NCBI GenBank assembly: GCA_019359695.1
Contig: JAHHGV010000012.1
Location: 109,110 to 173,109 of the forward strand
DNA length: 64,000 nucleotides
Source: Brasilonema angustatum HA4187-MV1
GTDB lineage: Bacteria; Cyanobacteriota; Cyanobacteriia; Cyanobacteriales; Nostocaceae
Direction: 5' to 3'
Made by a program: the position numbers and the translations under genes. The notes under the pieces were generated by a model, which did no database searches, had not been told where the DNA came from, and saw only the letters and a program-made list of their open reading frames with translations. This document shows positions 54,211-61,417 of this stretch, in pieces (within the stretch, counting starts at the first letter, position 1; every line of letters starts with the position of its first letter).

Positions 54211-54914
54211 TGGTTTTCCTTAATTCCTCAACTTACTAGAATATTCAGTGGTTCAAGTATCATTCCTTAACTTTTTTTGTGAGTTTTAACCTGTCACTCA
54301 GGACTTAATCACCTACACTCTTACAGTGACTTCACTTGTTAGTGATACTGGGAAGAGTTAAACGTAATTCTGCTGATAACTTAGCTTGAAATTATTCAAA
54401 CTTAGTAAATATGATAGCATTCCTTAACACAATAATATAAGTATAAGTATTTATATTATTGTCAATTACTTTATCCATTTATTAGTGATTTTAGAAAACA
54501 GTCAGGAGCTATGATTTTGAGTTCAATTTGCTCAAAGCTTAAAGTCATAGTTCCTAACTACCTTATCACTCGACCATGAATTCATGTACTTACTTACTTT
54601 ATGACATTTCAAAAGCTTTTATTCGTCGTTCTTTAGGGATATATTTTTGATTTATTAAGTGAGATACAAATGTTGCTTTTGAACGAGCACTTTTCACAAA
54701 ATATCAAAAAAAATAGTTATGAGTTGTAAGGAGGTAATGGTCATCAGAAAAAATATTTTCTAATTTCCACCTCTTTCAACCCATAACTCTCCATGAAGTG
54801 GCTATAACGTGAATTGATACATATAAGACTATGCATCAATAAGTTGCTTCTCTTCATTCTTAAGGAAGATATTGTTTTATTTCAAAAGTCATACATCTTT
54901 AGGAAGACTACCCT
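54211..54914. other. AT-rich intergenic region with one long palindrome
   Basis: 704 bp with no gene. A perfect 10-bp inverted repeat, AATAATATAA / TTATATTATT, lies at 54431-54460 with a 10-base loop, perhaps a hairpin or promoter element of the divergent genes around it. No other signal stands out. Confidence 0.55.
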
Positions 54915-54959
54915 TTGAGGATAAAGCGTTATCTTGAGGATGCAGCAAGGACTAGGATT

Positions 54960-55376
54960 ATGGCAGAAAAAAAAGATTTAGCAAAGCAAAATAGTTATAA
55001 CGAACTTGAAACAGATGATTTGCCAGAAGAAATTACCGAATCTTACGGCACTGGTGTTAAGACAGAACCGGGGTATAATATTGGCGATCATAAACTGCGG
55101 GCTGAAACCAAAAGAAATTCTGATGTCAATCCAGAACTAACAGCAGGGGATGTGGATGCAGCTTGGGAAACAGCAGCAGATGAAGGTGATGAAGCTGTAG
55201 GTGGTACCGCTCCTACTCCTGATCAAGATATTGTAGATGAACTCGGTGCTGCTGTTGGAATGGAAATGGACGACAAAGCCTTTTTACGCACAACAGAAAT
55301 TTTAGATCAGCGCGATGACAACCGTTGGGAATTAGATCCAAAGTCATCGCAAGATTATGAAAACAGAAGAGACTGA
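54960..55376 (+). CDS. DUF6335-like protein
   Basis: 138 residues from the ATG at 54960 (upstream TTG frame adds 15). It is strongly acidic: 'LPEEITESYGTGVKTEPG', 'ELTAGDVDAAWETAADEGDE' and the end 'FLRTTEILDQRDDNRWELDP'. I recall this block order as the DUF6335 family, small soluble proteins of cyanobacteria and other bacteria with no known function. An AAGGA sequence lies 5' of the start. Its neighbours are stress genes. Confidence 0.75.
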   Translation: MAEKKDLAKQNSYNELETDDLPEEITESYGTGVKTEPGYNIGDHKLRAETKRNSDVNPELTAGDVDAAWETAADEGDEAVGGTAPTPDQDIVDELGAAVGMEMDDKAFLRTTEILDQRDDNRWELDPKSSQDYENRRD

Positions 55377-55431
55377 ATAACAAAAGGATGAGGGAGTCAG
55401 GGAGTCGGGGCTTCCTTCCCTTTCTTCTTTG

Positions 55432-55677
55432 CTAAGCATTAATTGCTGTTTCCACCCAGTTTTGAGGGTGGAATTGTTGTGAAACATCTCCTGCATAGGG
55501 TATTCCTTTACCACTGTAACGTTTAATTGAATTGACTACGTGCTCAATTGGATCATTAGGTAGTCGATTAACAACAACTGATCCTCCTTGTTTGGCAAAT
55601 TTATGGGCGATCGCTTTTCCAATTTCAGTGGAAGGGCATGTAATAATAGCTACTTTCGATTATAAACGTCTTTCCAT
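55432..55677 (-). pseudogene. Short-chain dehydrogenase remnant
   Basis: An 82-codon minus-strand segment starts MERRL, meets a stop (TAA) at the sixth codon and continues 'SKVAIITCPSTEIGKAIAHK' and 'FAKQGGSVVVNRLPNDPIEHV', ending 'NWVETAINA' and a stop. This is the N-terminal Rossmann part of an SDR enzyme; the nucleotide loop has Cys-Pro where Gly-Ala is normal. About two thirds of a normal SDR is missing, so it is dead. Confidence 0.75.
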
Positions 55678-55939
55678 GTTTTAACCTCCTGAAAATTCTG
55701 TCAAAAACTCGAATTTTAGAATAAACAAGCCATTTGATAGATGTTTTCTGTTTGATCTTTTGAGCGCCTTCTGAGAATTCATCACAAAAAATCTAGAATT
55801 TTTCTAAAATCTCACTCCATTGTTTGTTTTCTTATTCTTCTGTTTGATTTCGATACATCTGCCTTGAGTGGGGTTAAATACTCAATAAATGTTTGATACT
55901 CTTTTTAATGTTAGTAATTTATGGCAATCGGAGTTTTTT

Positions 55940-56431
55940 ATGACATCCATCCAAACGGGCGATCCAACTATTCGTGAATATGTTACAGCTTGGCAAGGGT
56001 TGGACGTAGATGAACAACTAGCTTTATTTTGGTTCGTTTACAAAGAGATGGGTGGTTCCATCACACCTGCTGCACCTGGTGCTAGTACTGTTTCTCCAGA
56101 AATTGCTGACGGTTTGTTCAATCAAATAAAAGAATTATCCGACGATGAGCAGTTGCAATTTCAGCGTGATTTGATTAACAAAGCAGATAGTGATTATACC
56201 CGGATGTATGGCTCATTGGCTGATACAACCAAACTACTGTTTTGGTATCGCTTAGCCCAAGGTATGGATCAAATTATTATCAAGCCTATGCCTCCAGACT
56301 ATAAGCTTTCCGAGCAAGCTCAACAACTGCTCGGCAAAATTATCCAAATAGAATATGAGCAACAAATCACTCTTTTCCGCGATTACGTTTCACCAATGGG
56401 TGCTGAACCCAAACCAGGTGCGGAAATTTAA
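55940..56431 (+). CDS. Helical carotenoid protein (OCP N-terminal-domain-like)
   Basis: 163 residues equal to the N-terminal domain of the orange carotenoid protein: 'REYVTAWQGLDVDEQLALFW', 'FVYKEMGGSITPAAPGA', 'LIKELSDDEQLQFQRDLI'-type helices and 'GSLADTTKLLFWYRLAQGM'. Such HCPs bind a keto-carotenoid and quench singlet oxygen or phycobilisome excitation. The ATG at 55940 is chosen because the family begins 'TSIQTGDPT' and GGAG precedes it. No C-terminal-domain homolog (CTDH) is next to it, in contrast to the HCP4/CTDH arrangement known elsewhere. Confidence 0.9.
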   Translation: MTSIQTGDPTIREYVTAWQGLDVDEQLALFWFVYKEMGGSITPAAPGASTVSPEIADGLFNQIKELSDDEQLQFQRDLINKADSDYTRMYGSLADTTKLLFWYRLAQGMDQIIIKPMPPDYKLSEQAQQLLGKIIQIEYEQQITLFRDYVSPMGAEPKPGAEI

Positions 56432-56736
56432 AATTCTCAAATTGTCAGATGGCATAATCTTTGTTATTTAGCAAAGAAAAAACTATAGATAAGCACAGAG
56501 TTAATATACTCTACTATTTACATCTGTGTTTATCTATGCTTATTAATATTGAAGAGTTGTATTTTTCTCGCCTGTCTTTAGATAGTACTAAGAAAGTATT
56601 TTTACATAATCATTAAACTTTGAGACGGAGATTATGTGATAGTATAAACAAACATTCAATATATAGCAGTCCGAATTGAATTCTGAGAAAATACGTAGTT
56701 TAACATCAAATCTTAATATGAAATTTTATTCAGTCC

Positions 56737-56843
56737 TGGCGATTATAAATCGCGGCTACACAAACCAAACCCGCTGGCGCAGGTTATTTTATTAAGTCCA
56801 CGTACGTGAACTTTTTTTGTGTACTAGCGAATTTTATTAGCCC
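56737..56843. mobile_element. MITE-like element with about 26-bp inverted ends
   Basis: The left end TGGCGATTATAAATCGCGGCTACACAAA-like (56737-56764) pairs with the right end (56816-56843) as an imperfect inverted repeat. An inner palindrome aagtccacgtacgtgaactt lies between. No coding capacity. I remember closely similar elements in other filamentous cyanobacteria. Confidence 0.7.
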
Positions 56844-56988
56844 AATTGTTTCCAAATTTATCACCAATAGTTTAGGATTGCTATGGAAACAAGTGTAAGT
56901 TAAAAGGTAAAATACTCATAAATGAAATTAGTCTTTCGCCATTTTAATTGTATCGTAGTTTTTTCAGTTAATATAAAATAATAATTTT

Positions 56989-57216
56989 ATGTTTAAAGAA
57001 GAGACATCTGTTAGACAAAATATTATCAAAAGAAAACACCTTATTCAGAGCCTATTTACTGGTCTAATAATTGGTATAATTGCTGGTACGCCTGTGGGCT
57101 GGACTGCTCATCAATACTATTATCAGCAACGTCTAGCTCAGACTTTGCTATGTCGTGAACAGAATAAAAATAAACCACTTGCAGTTGTTGATTCTATGTG
57201 TGGTCGAGAATTTTAA
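56989..57216 (+). CDS. Small single-TM protein of unknown family
   Basis: 75 residues: a charged N-terminus 'FKEETSVRQNIIKRKH', one glycine-rich helix 'LIQSLFTGLIIGIIAGTPVG' and a polar tail with two Cys ('LLCREQNK' and 'DSMCGREF'). I do not recognise the family. An upstream poly-A/T stretch and an ATG with weak leader suggest modest expression. It is followed at once by a repeat element. Confidence 0.55.
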   Translation: MFKEETSVRQNIIKRKHLIQSLFTGLIIGIIAGTPVGWTAHQYYYQQRLAQTLLCREQNKNKPLAVVDSMCGREF

Positions 57217-57226
57217 TAGATTTTTT

Positions 57227-57475
57227 GGCGTTGCTGAATCAGGGTATGAATTGTCATTCTGTTAGCGTAGCGTGCTCGTAGGGCATACGTGGAGTGAAGC
57301 GTTCGCGTAGCGTGTCCCCTTGGGACTCAGCGTGCGCCTTTGGCGCTTAGAATCTCGCAGATGCTACCCTGCGGGAAGGCACCCCCTAAGGGGGCGCTGC
57401 GCAAACGTGCCTACATTTCGCTCCGCTGCATTCAGCACAGGCATTGCTGAATTCATACTTCAAATCAGCAATGCC
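57227..57475. mobile_element. 249-bp element with long inverted ends and nested repeats
   Basis: GGCGTTGCTGAATCAGGGTA... at 57227 and its imperfect inverse ending at 57475 (aattcatacttcaaatcagcaatgcc) form 26-bp terminal inverted repeats. Inside are GC-rich palindromic repeats (gcgtagcgtgctcgtagggc, ccctaagggggcgctgcgc). Carries no gene. The ends resemble a MITE; the interior looks like later insertions of short repeats. Confidence 0.75.
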
Positions 57476-57799
57476 GATTTTTTTACAAAAATTTGAGTTT
57501 GAGGGCTACTTAGAACACGCAGATGAACCCAGATTAATAAAGAAAAGGAGCGCACCGCTCAAAAAACGGTGTGCTCTGCGCGATCGCTCCTTGCTATGAA
57601 AAACTTTGGTTCAAGAGAGTTATTTCACTAAAGCTGAATCCGCTTTGTAAAATCACTCCTCTTGTTAGCAACGTTTTAAGGATGAGTGTCAGTGTATGTG
57701 TGGATCACAAACACTGTTTTGGTTAGCATCCAGCCTACCCACAGACAATATGTTGCCTCATCCCTAACTTTTGCTCGAACCATTCACACAGCTGTATTC

Positions 57800-57976
57800 T
57801 TAAGCATGACTTCCATACTCGTAAGCACCCATATCAGTGCCAGCACCTTGAGGTCGTTGTACACCATCCTTGTCATGTTGATCGTACTGACCAATTGCTG
57901 AGGAAGCAGTATCAATTGCTGGCGATCCAGATCTGAGGTGGAAATCATTGCCACTTGAATTGACAAATCCTACTGA
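57800..57976 (-). pseudogene. In-frame continuation of the beta-helix protein after an amber codon
   Basis: After the TAG at 57979-57977 the same frame stays open for 58 codons to a TAA at 57802-57800, reading 'SVGFVNSSGNDFHLRSGSPA', 'IDTASSAIGQYDQHDKDGVQ' and 'RPQGAGTDMGAYEYGSHA'. 'FHLRSGSPAID...RPQGAG.DMGAYEYG' is the usual C-terminal end of secreted beta-helix proteins, so it belongs to the upstream gene. Either a nonsense mutation truncates the protein or the amber is read through. Confidence 0.85.
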
Positions 57977-59650
57977 CTAAACCTTGATGTTGTTGGTATC
58001 CTTCATGTTGTCAATTCCAGTTCCACCTTCATACAGCTTGTCAAACTTGTTTGAAAACGAGTTACCATCCAAAGTCACATTGCCTGCATCTTCAATCAAC
58101 CCATTCCGGTATGTACTATTAGTAAACTTATTGTTGCGTACCACAATGTCGGTTGGTTTATAGCCGCCAGTGACATAACCACTGCCATCAATGTTAAGGG
58201 CTTGGACATTATTATCAACGGTATTGTTGAAAATTTCAACGTTACGAACGTTACTAGTCACGGCAATGCCGTTACCAGGATTCATACCTTGTTTTCCATT
58301 TCCAGAAACAACATTGTCATGGATTCGGACATTAGAAACATCCCCTTGCTGAGGCACTTCATCTGCAACAACAATTCCATCAGCAGTGTTTCCAGTGACT
58401 ACATTCTTGTAGACATCAATGTTAAATGAAGCAGCACGGTTACCCTCTATGTAAAGAGCAGGACCACCTTGATAGCCTCCATATGTACCAGAAAGCGAGG
58501 CTTGACCACTTATATTGTTGTCATGAACAGAGCCATTGCGAGAACCGGTTTTGATGTCGATACCTTCACGTTTGCCATCTTTAACGGTATTATTAGCCAC
58601 CTCAAAACCATCAACACCCCAAATGCTCAGGGACTCTTGCGTGCCAGTTGGGTCAGATACAGAATTGTCGCCTGTGCCACCTGGCCATTTCGCATTGCTT
58701 TTTTCGACAGTGTTGTTGAGCACCTTGATATTTTTACTAGTAACCTCAGCATCTCCACCCTGGAAGTAATGGTCAGGCATGACGATGATACCTGAAGAGC
58801 CAGTATTGTAAGTATGGTTGTTTTGAACAGTCATATTGTTGGCATCACGTAAAGCGATTCCAGCCCAGGCACTATTCTGAATATTGAAGCCATCAATAGT
58901 CCAATAGCCTTTGCCAGCTGACTGAATAACTCCTTCTCCGAAGGCTCCACTACTAGAGTCAGGGTCATCTAGTGTGACATTACCATTGGCTTTAAGTGTG
59001 ATATTACCTGACTGACTATTACCAGATTTACCAAGGGTAATTTGCTCATTGTATGTACCTGGTTGAACCATAATAGTGTCACCAGCTTTGACAACAGAGT
59101 TCTCCCCAACCGCATAATTAACAGTTTTCCAAGGTTTATCACTTGTACCTGGATTGCTATCATTACCATCCGGTGAAACGTAGTACATACCACCAGAGTT
59201 ATTTGCTGTTGGCGTTGAAGAAGAGGGGGATGCAGGTGTCGGTGCAGAATTAGGGGATGGAGATGTCCCACTAGAATTGTTAAAGTCCTGAGTGAGCTGG
59301 TCTGAATTAGAGTCACCGACGAGGGTGTCTTGTCCTCCAGTTAGAGGGTCTCCATTGCTACCACCAGAAAGATTGTTGTTACCATTGTTGACGAGGCTCG
59401 GATCATGACTAGATAGACCAGGCAGAGTACTGCTTGCATTATTGCCATTAATCTGAGTCCCATTCCCACCAGAGGCGTTGTTGGTCCAAGAATCGATGGT
59501 ATCTTGTACACCTTTGGAAATTCCAGTACCTTCTCCATTCGCATTAAGAGTGGAATTTTGATGATTGCTGGGATTAGGAATGACATCGGGAATTTGTTGA
59601 CCCGAGACATTGCTTTGAAGTGCCTGAGATTGAGAATCTGTAATGTTCAT
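57977..59650 (-). CDS. Right-handed parallel beta-helix protein (truncated by an amber codon)
   Basis: 557 residues to the TAG at 57979. Residues 1-153 are an Asn/Ser/Gly-rich low-complexity linker without a typical signal peptide. From about 155 'MYYVSPDGNDSNPGTSDKPW' begins a DUF1565/right-handed beta-helix, with many rungs of the form 'NMTVQNNHTYNTGSSGIIVM' and 'VRIHDNVVSGNGKQGMN', as in polysaccharide lyases and surface adhesins. Substrate cannot be told. The gene is preceded by 740 bp without a gene. It is probably secreted by a signal-independent route if real. Confidence 0.8.
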   Translation of the reverse strand: MNITDSQSQALQSNVSGQQIPDVIPNPSNHQNSTLNANGEGTGISKGVQDTIDSWTNNASGGNGTQINGNNASSTLPGLSSHDPSLVNNGNNNLSGGSNGDPLTGGQDTLVGDSNSDQLTQDFNNSSGTSPSPNSAPTPASPSSSTPTANNSGGMYYVSPDGNDSNPGTSDKPWKTVNYAVGENSVVKAGDTIMVQPGTYNEQITLGKSGNSQSGNITLKANGNVTLDDPDSSSGAFGEGVIQSAGKGYWTIDGFNIQNSAWAGIALRDANNMTVQNNHTYNTGSSGIIVMPDHYFQGGDAEVTSKNIKVLNNTVEKSNAKWPGGTGDNSVSDPTGTQESLSIWGVDGFEVANNTVKDGKREGIDIKTGSRNGSVHDNNISGQASLSGTYGGYQGGPALYIEGNRAASFNIDVYKNVVTGNTADGIVVADEVPQQGDVSNVRIHDNVVSGNGKQGMNPGNGIAVTSNVRNVEIFNNTVDNNVQALNIDGSGYVTGGYKPTDIVVRNNKFTNSTYRNGLIEDAGNVTLDGNSFSNKFDKLYEGGTGIDNMKDTNNIKV

Positions 59651-60240
59651 TATTTTGCCTCCATCAAGTTCTTCGTTAACGTCTTAACTGGAGATGACCC
59701 GAAGAAAGGCAGAACCCTGAATGTTAGAGCAATTGAATTCAGCTCTAAAAGCTCGCGGAAATTACGTGCTTACTGGAGCAACGCACGTTCAACCCAAATC
59801 TTCAACAACAGAAACAACGCTTCTGTTTTTGAAGCTTTTTCAAAGTTAGGTAATTATGCAACAGGAATTAGGTAAATGCTTCACTCATTTTGGGCTTAGC
59901 CATTGTTTGGTGAATTTATTGAGAGATTTGGCCTAAGCACCCTTGAAGTTGGGATGAATTTTTTTCCTTTGTACATTATATCAGGACTTATGCAACGGTC
60001 AAGCACTTAAGTGATTTTTCTGCCAACTGCATCTAACTGGAGTTTAGACTAACAATTTGATTAATTCTCACCAATCATCGTCTATGTAAGGTTTTTGAGG
60101 TTCGCTTTCTTCACCCAGCGAGAATTTGAGCTATTTGTCCAAAACTCTTTCTATGTAAACAGCTTGGCGTTTATATAGAAATTAATCTAAAGTCCAAATA
60201 AAGCTACGATAAAAACATAGAGAAAGCAAAGGAAACAAAA
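59651..60240. other. Intergenic region with a MITE end fragment
   Basis: 590 bp upstream of the beta-helix gene with no coding frame worth calling. The 15-bp CTGGAGTTTAGACTA at 60037-60051 is the terminal fragment of the MITE at 2724-2873. The rest is AT-rich. Confidence 0.55.
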
Positions 60241-60291
60241 ATGACAACTACCACAGCAACAGGAACACCACGAGTCTATGTAGCATTTTAG
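60241..60291 (+). pseudogene. ArdA-like N-terminal remnant
   Basis: 16 codons: M-T-T-T-T-A-T-G-T-P-R-V-Y-V-A-F then stop, with GGAAACAAAA before the ATG. The Pro-Arg-Val-Tyr-Val-Ala start is that of the antirestriction protein ArdA, whose next residues are normally Cys-Leu...Tyr-Asn-Asn-Gly. Here the frame ends at once. The match is short. Confidence 0.4.
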
Positions 60292-60389
60292 TATTACTAA
60301 TGTAATCACAAATGACAGGGAGCTTGGATAGATTGCGATACGCCCTTGGCGTCTGCGCTCCGCGCAATCGCCTCTGGAGTGAGAAAAGT

Positions 60390-61082
60390 CTATTTACCAG
60401 AGGGAAGCTTTAGTTCGAGATTTAATTTGCTCCCTATTTCCATAACATTGTTTGCAAAGTCTGTCATACCTGCAATCGGGGCAGCGACTAGAGTAGCAGC
60501 AGCTAGTAAAGCTAGTAGACGCTTTTTGAGTTTGGGTAAATCGCGTTCTTTTTCTGGCTTTTGAATTTCTGCTTCTACATCATCAATATCAATGATGATG
60601 CCTTCGCGGTCATCTGGTGGGAATTGGGCGGCAGTTTGGCGCAGGTTGCCGATCAGTTGCAGAATTTCGGTGATGTTTGCGCCGCTTGTTTGATTAAGAT
60701 TGCTTACTGTGGCTTGGGCTTGGTTTTGAGCGACAAATCCAATAGTTGCGTCTTTGAAGTCATTTTGGTTTTTATCACCTTGGATTTTATCACCTTGGAT
60801 TTTATCACCTGCAACGTTATCGCCTTTGCCGTATTGATGGATGGTGTTAGACATAGTTTTTAGGGGTTTGTAATGGAGTTTTAGGAGTTGATGGGCTGGT
60901 AAAGCTTGCATGGCATAGGTTTGACCGTCATCATCGCTGAATTCTACTTCGTACACTTCGGGGGCGAGGATTTCGACAATGGTTCCCACTTGACCTGCAA
61001 GGAGGTTATGTTCGGATAAGGGAGTTTTAAGAGCAACAATATCTAATAAATTGAGTTTGTTTGGAGTTGCAAACATGGGCAT
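60390..61082 (-). CDS. DUF4926 fused in frame to a GDN-motif helical protein
   Basis: 230 residues from the ATG at 61082, whose A overlaps the stop of the DUF6883 gene (TAATG coupling). The first 70 residues are DUF4926 ('LLDIVALKTPLSEHNLLAGQ', 'VGTIVEIL', 'VEFSDDDGQTYAMQALPA'). An internal 'MSNTIHQYGKGDNVAGDKIQ' begins a second unit: repeated GDKIQGDK, then a helical domain ('EILQLIGNLRQTAAQFPPDD', 'IDIDDVEAEIQKPEKERDLP', 'LLALLAAATLVAAPIAGM' with one hydrophobic helix). The internal Met is the usual start of relatives as I recall them, so translation may also start there. The HQYGKGDN block occurs in the ROCO gene too. A conflict-type role is inferred. Confidence 0.7.
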   Translation of the reverse strand: MPMFATPNKLNLLDIVALKTPLSEHNLLAGQVGTIVEILAPEVYEVEFSDDDGQTYAMQALPAHQLLKLHYKPLKTMSNTIHQYGKGDNVAGDKIQGDKIQGDKNQNDFKDATIGFVAQNQAQATVSNLNQTSGANITEILQLIGNLRQTAAQFPPDDREGIIIDIDDVEAEIQKPEKERDLPKLKKRLLALLAAATLVAAPIAGMTDFANNVMEIGSKLNLELKLPSGK

Positions 61083-61417
61083 TACTTCAAAATATAGCAA
61101 CTAACGAGACGGGGAAAATCTTCGGTGGGGCGGACGATCCAAGTTGTGCGGATGTTAGCAGTGTTTTGGTTGCGGGTGATGGGGAAATCGACGATATAGC
61201 GTTGACCATATTCATCTAACAGGCTGGGAATTGCTTGATAATTTTGAATCGCATCTTCGATTAGCAGTTGCAGAATTTCTGGATCATCGCTACCTAAATC
61301 TAGGATAGCGGCAAATAATCTGGCTTTGTGCTTTCCGCGATCATGTTGGGAGTTGAGGCTATAGTTTTGCAGTTTGTTGCGATCAATAAAGGCTAATTCA
61401 AAGTTGGGTAACTTGAT
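61082..61417 (-). pseudogene. DUF6883 gene lacking its start codon
   Basis: The minus-strand frame reads 'IKLPNFELAFIDRNKLQNYS', 'LNSQHDRGKHKARLFAAILD', 'DEYGQRYIVDFPITRNQNTA' and 'RTTWIVRPTEDFPRLVSCYI' up to TAA at 61084-61082. This matches DUF6883, often paired with DUF4926 (here the next gene). The family's first codon position is ATC (61417-61415) and no ATG, GTG or TTG lies in frame between the preceding stop and the conserved block. So it is unlikely to be translated normally. It overlaps the ROCO gene's last 25 bases in another frame. Confidence 0.75.

Noticed and set aside
57686..57966. Short frames on both strands upstream of the beta-helix stop
   Set aside because: The real reading is the in-frame tail of the beta-helix gene at 57800-57976; the others are out-of-frame.
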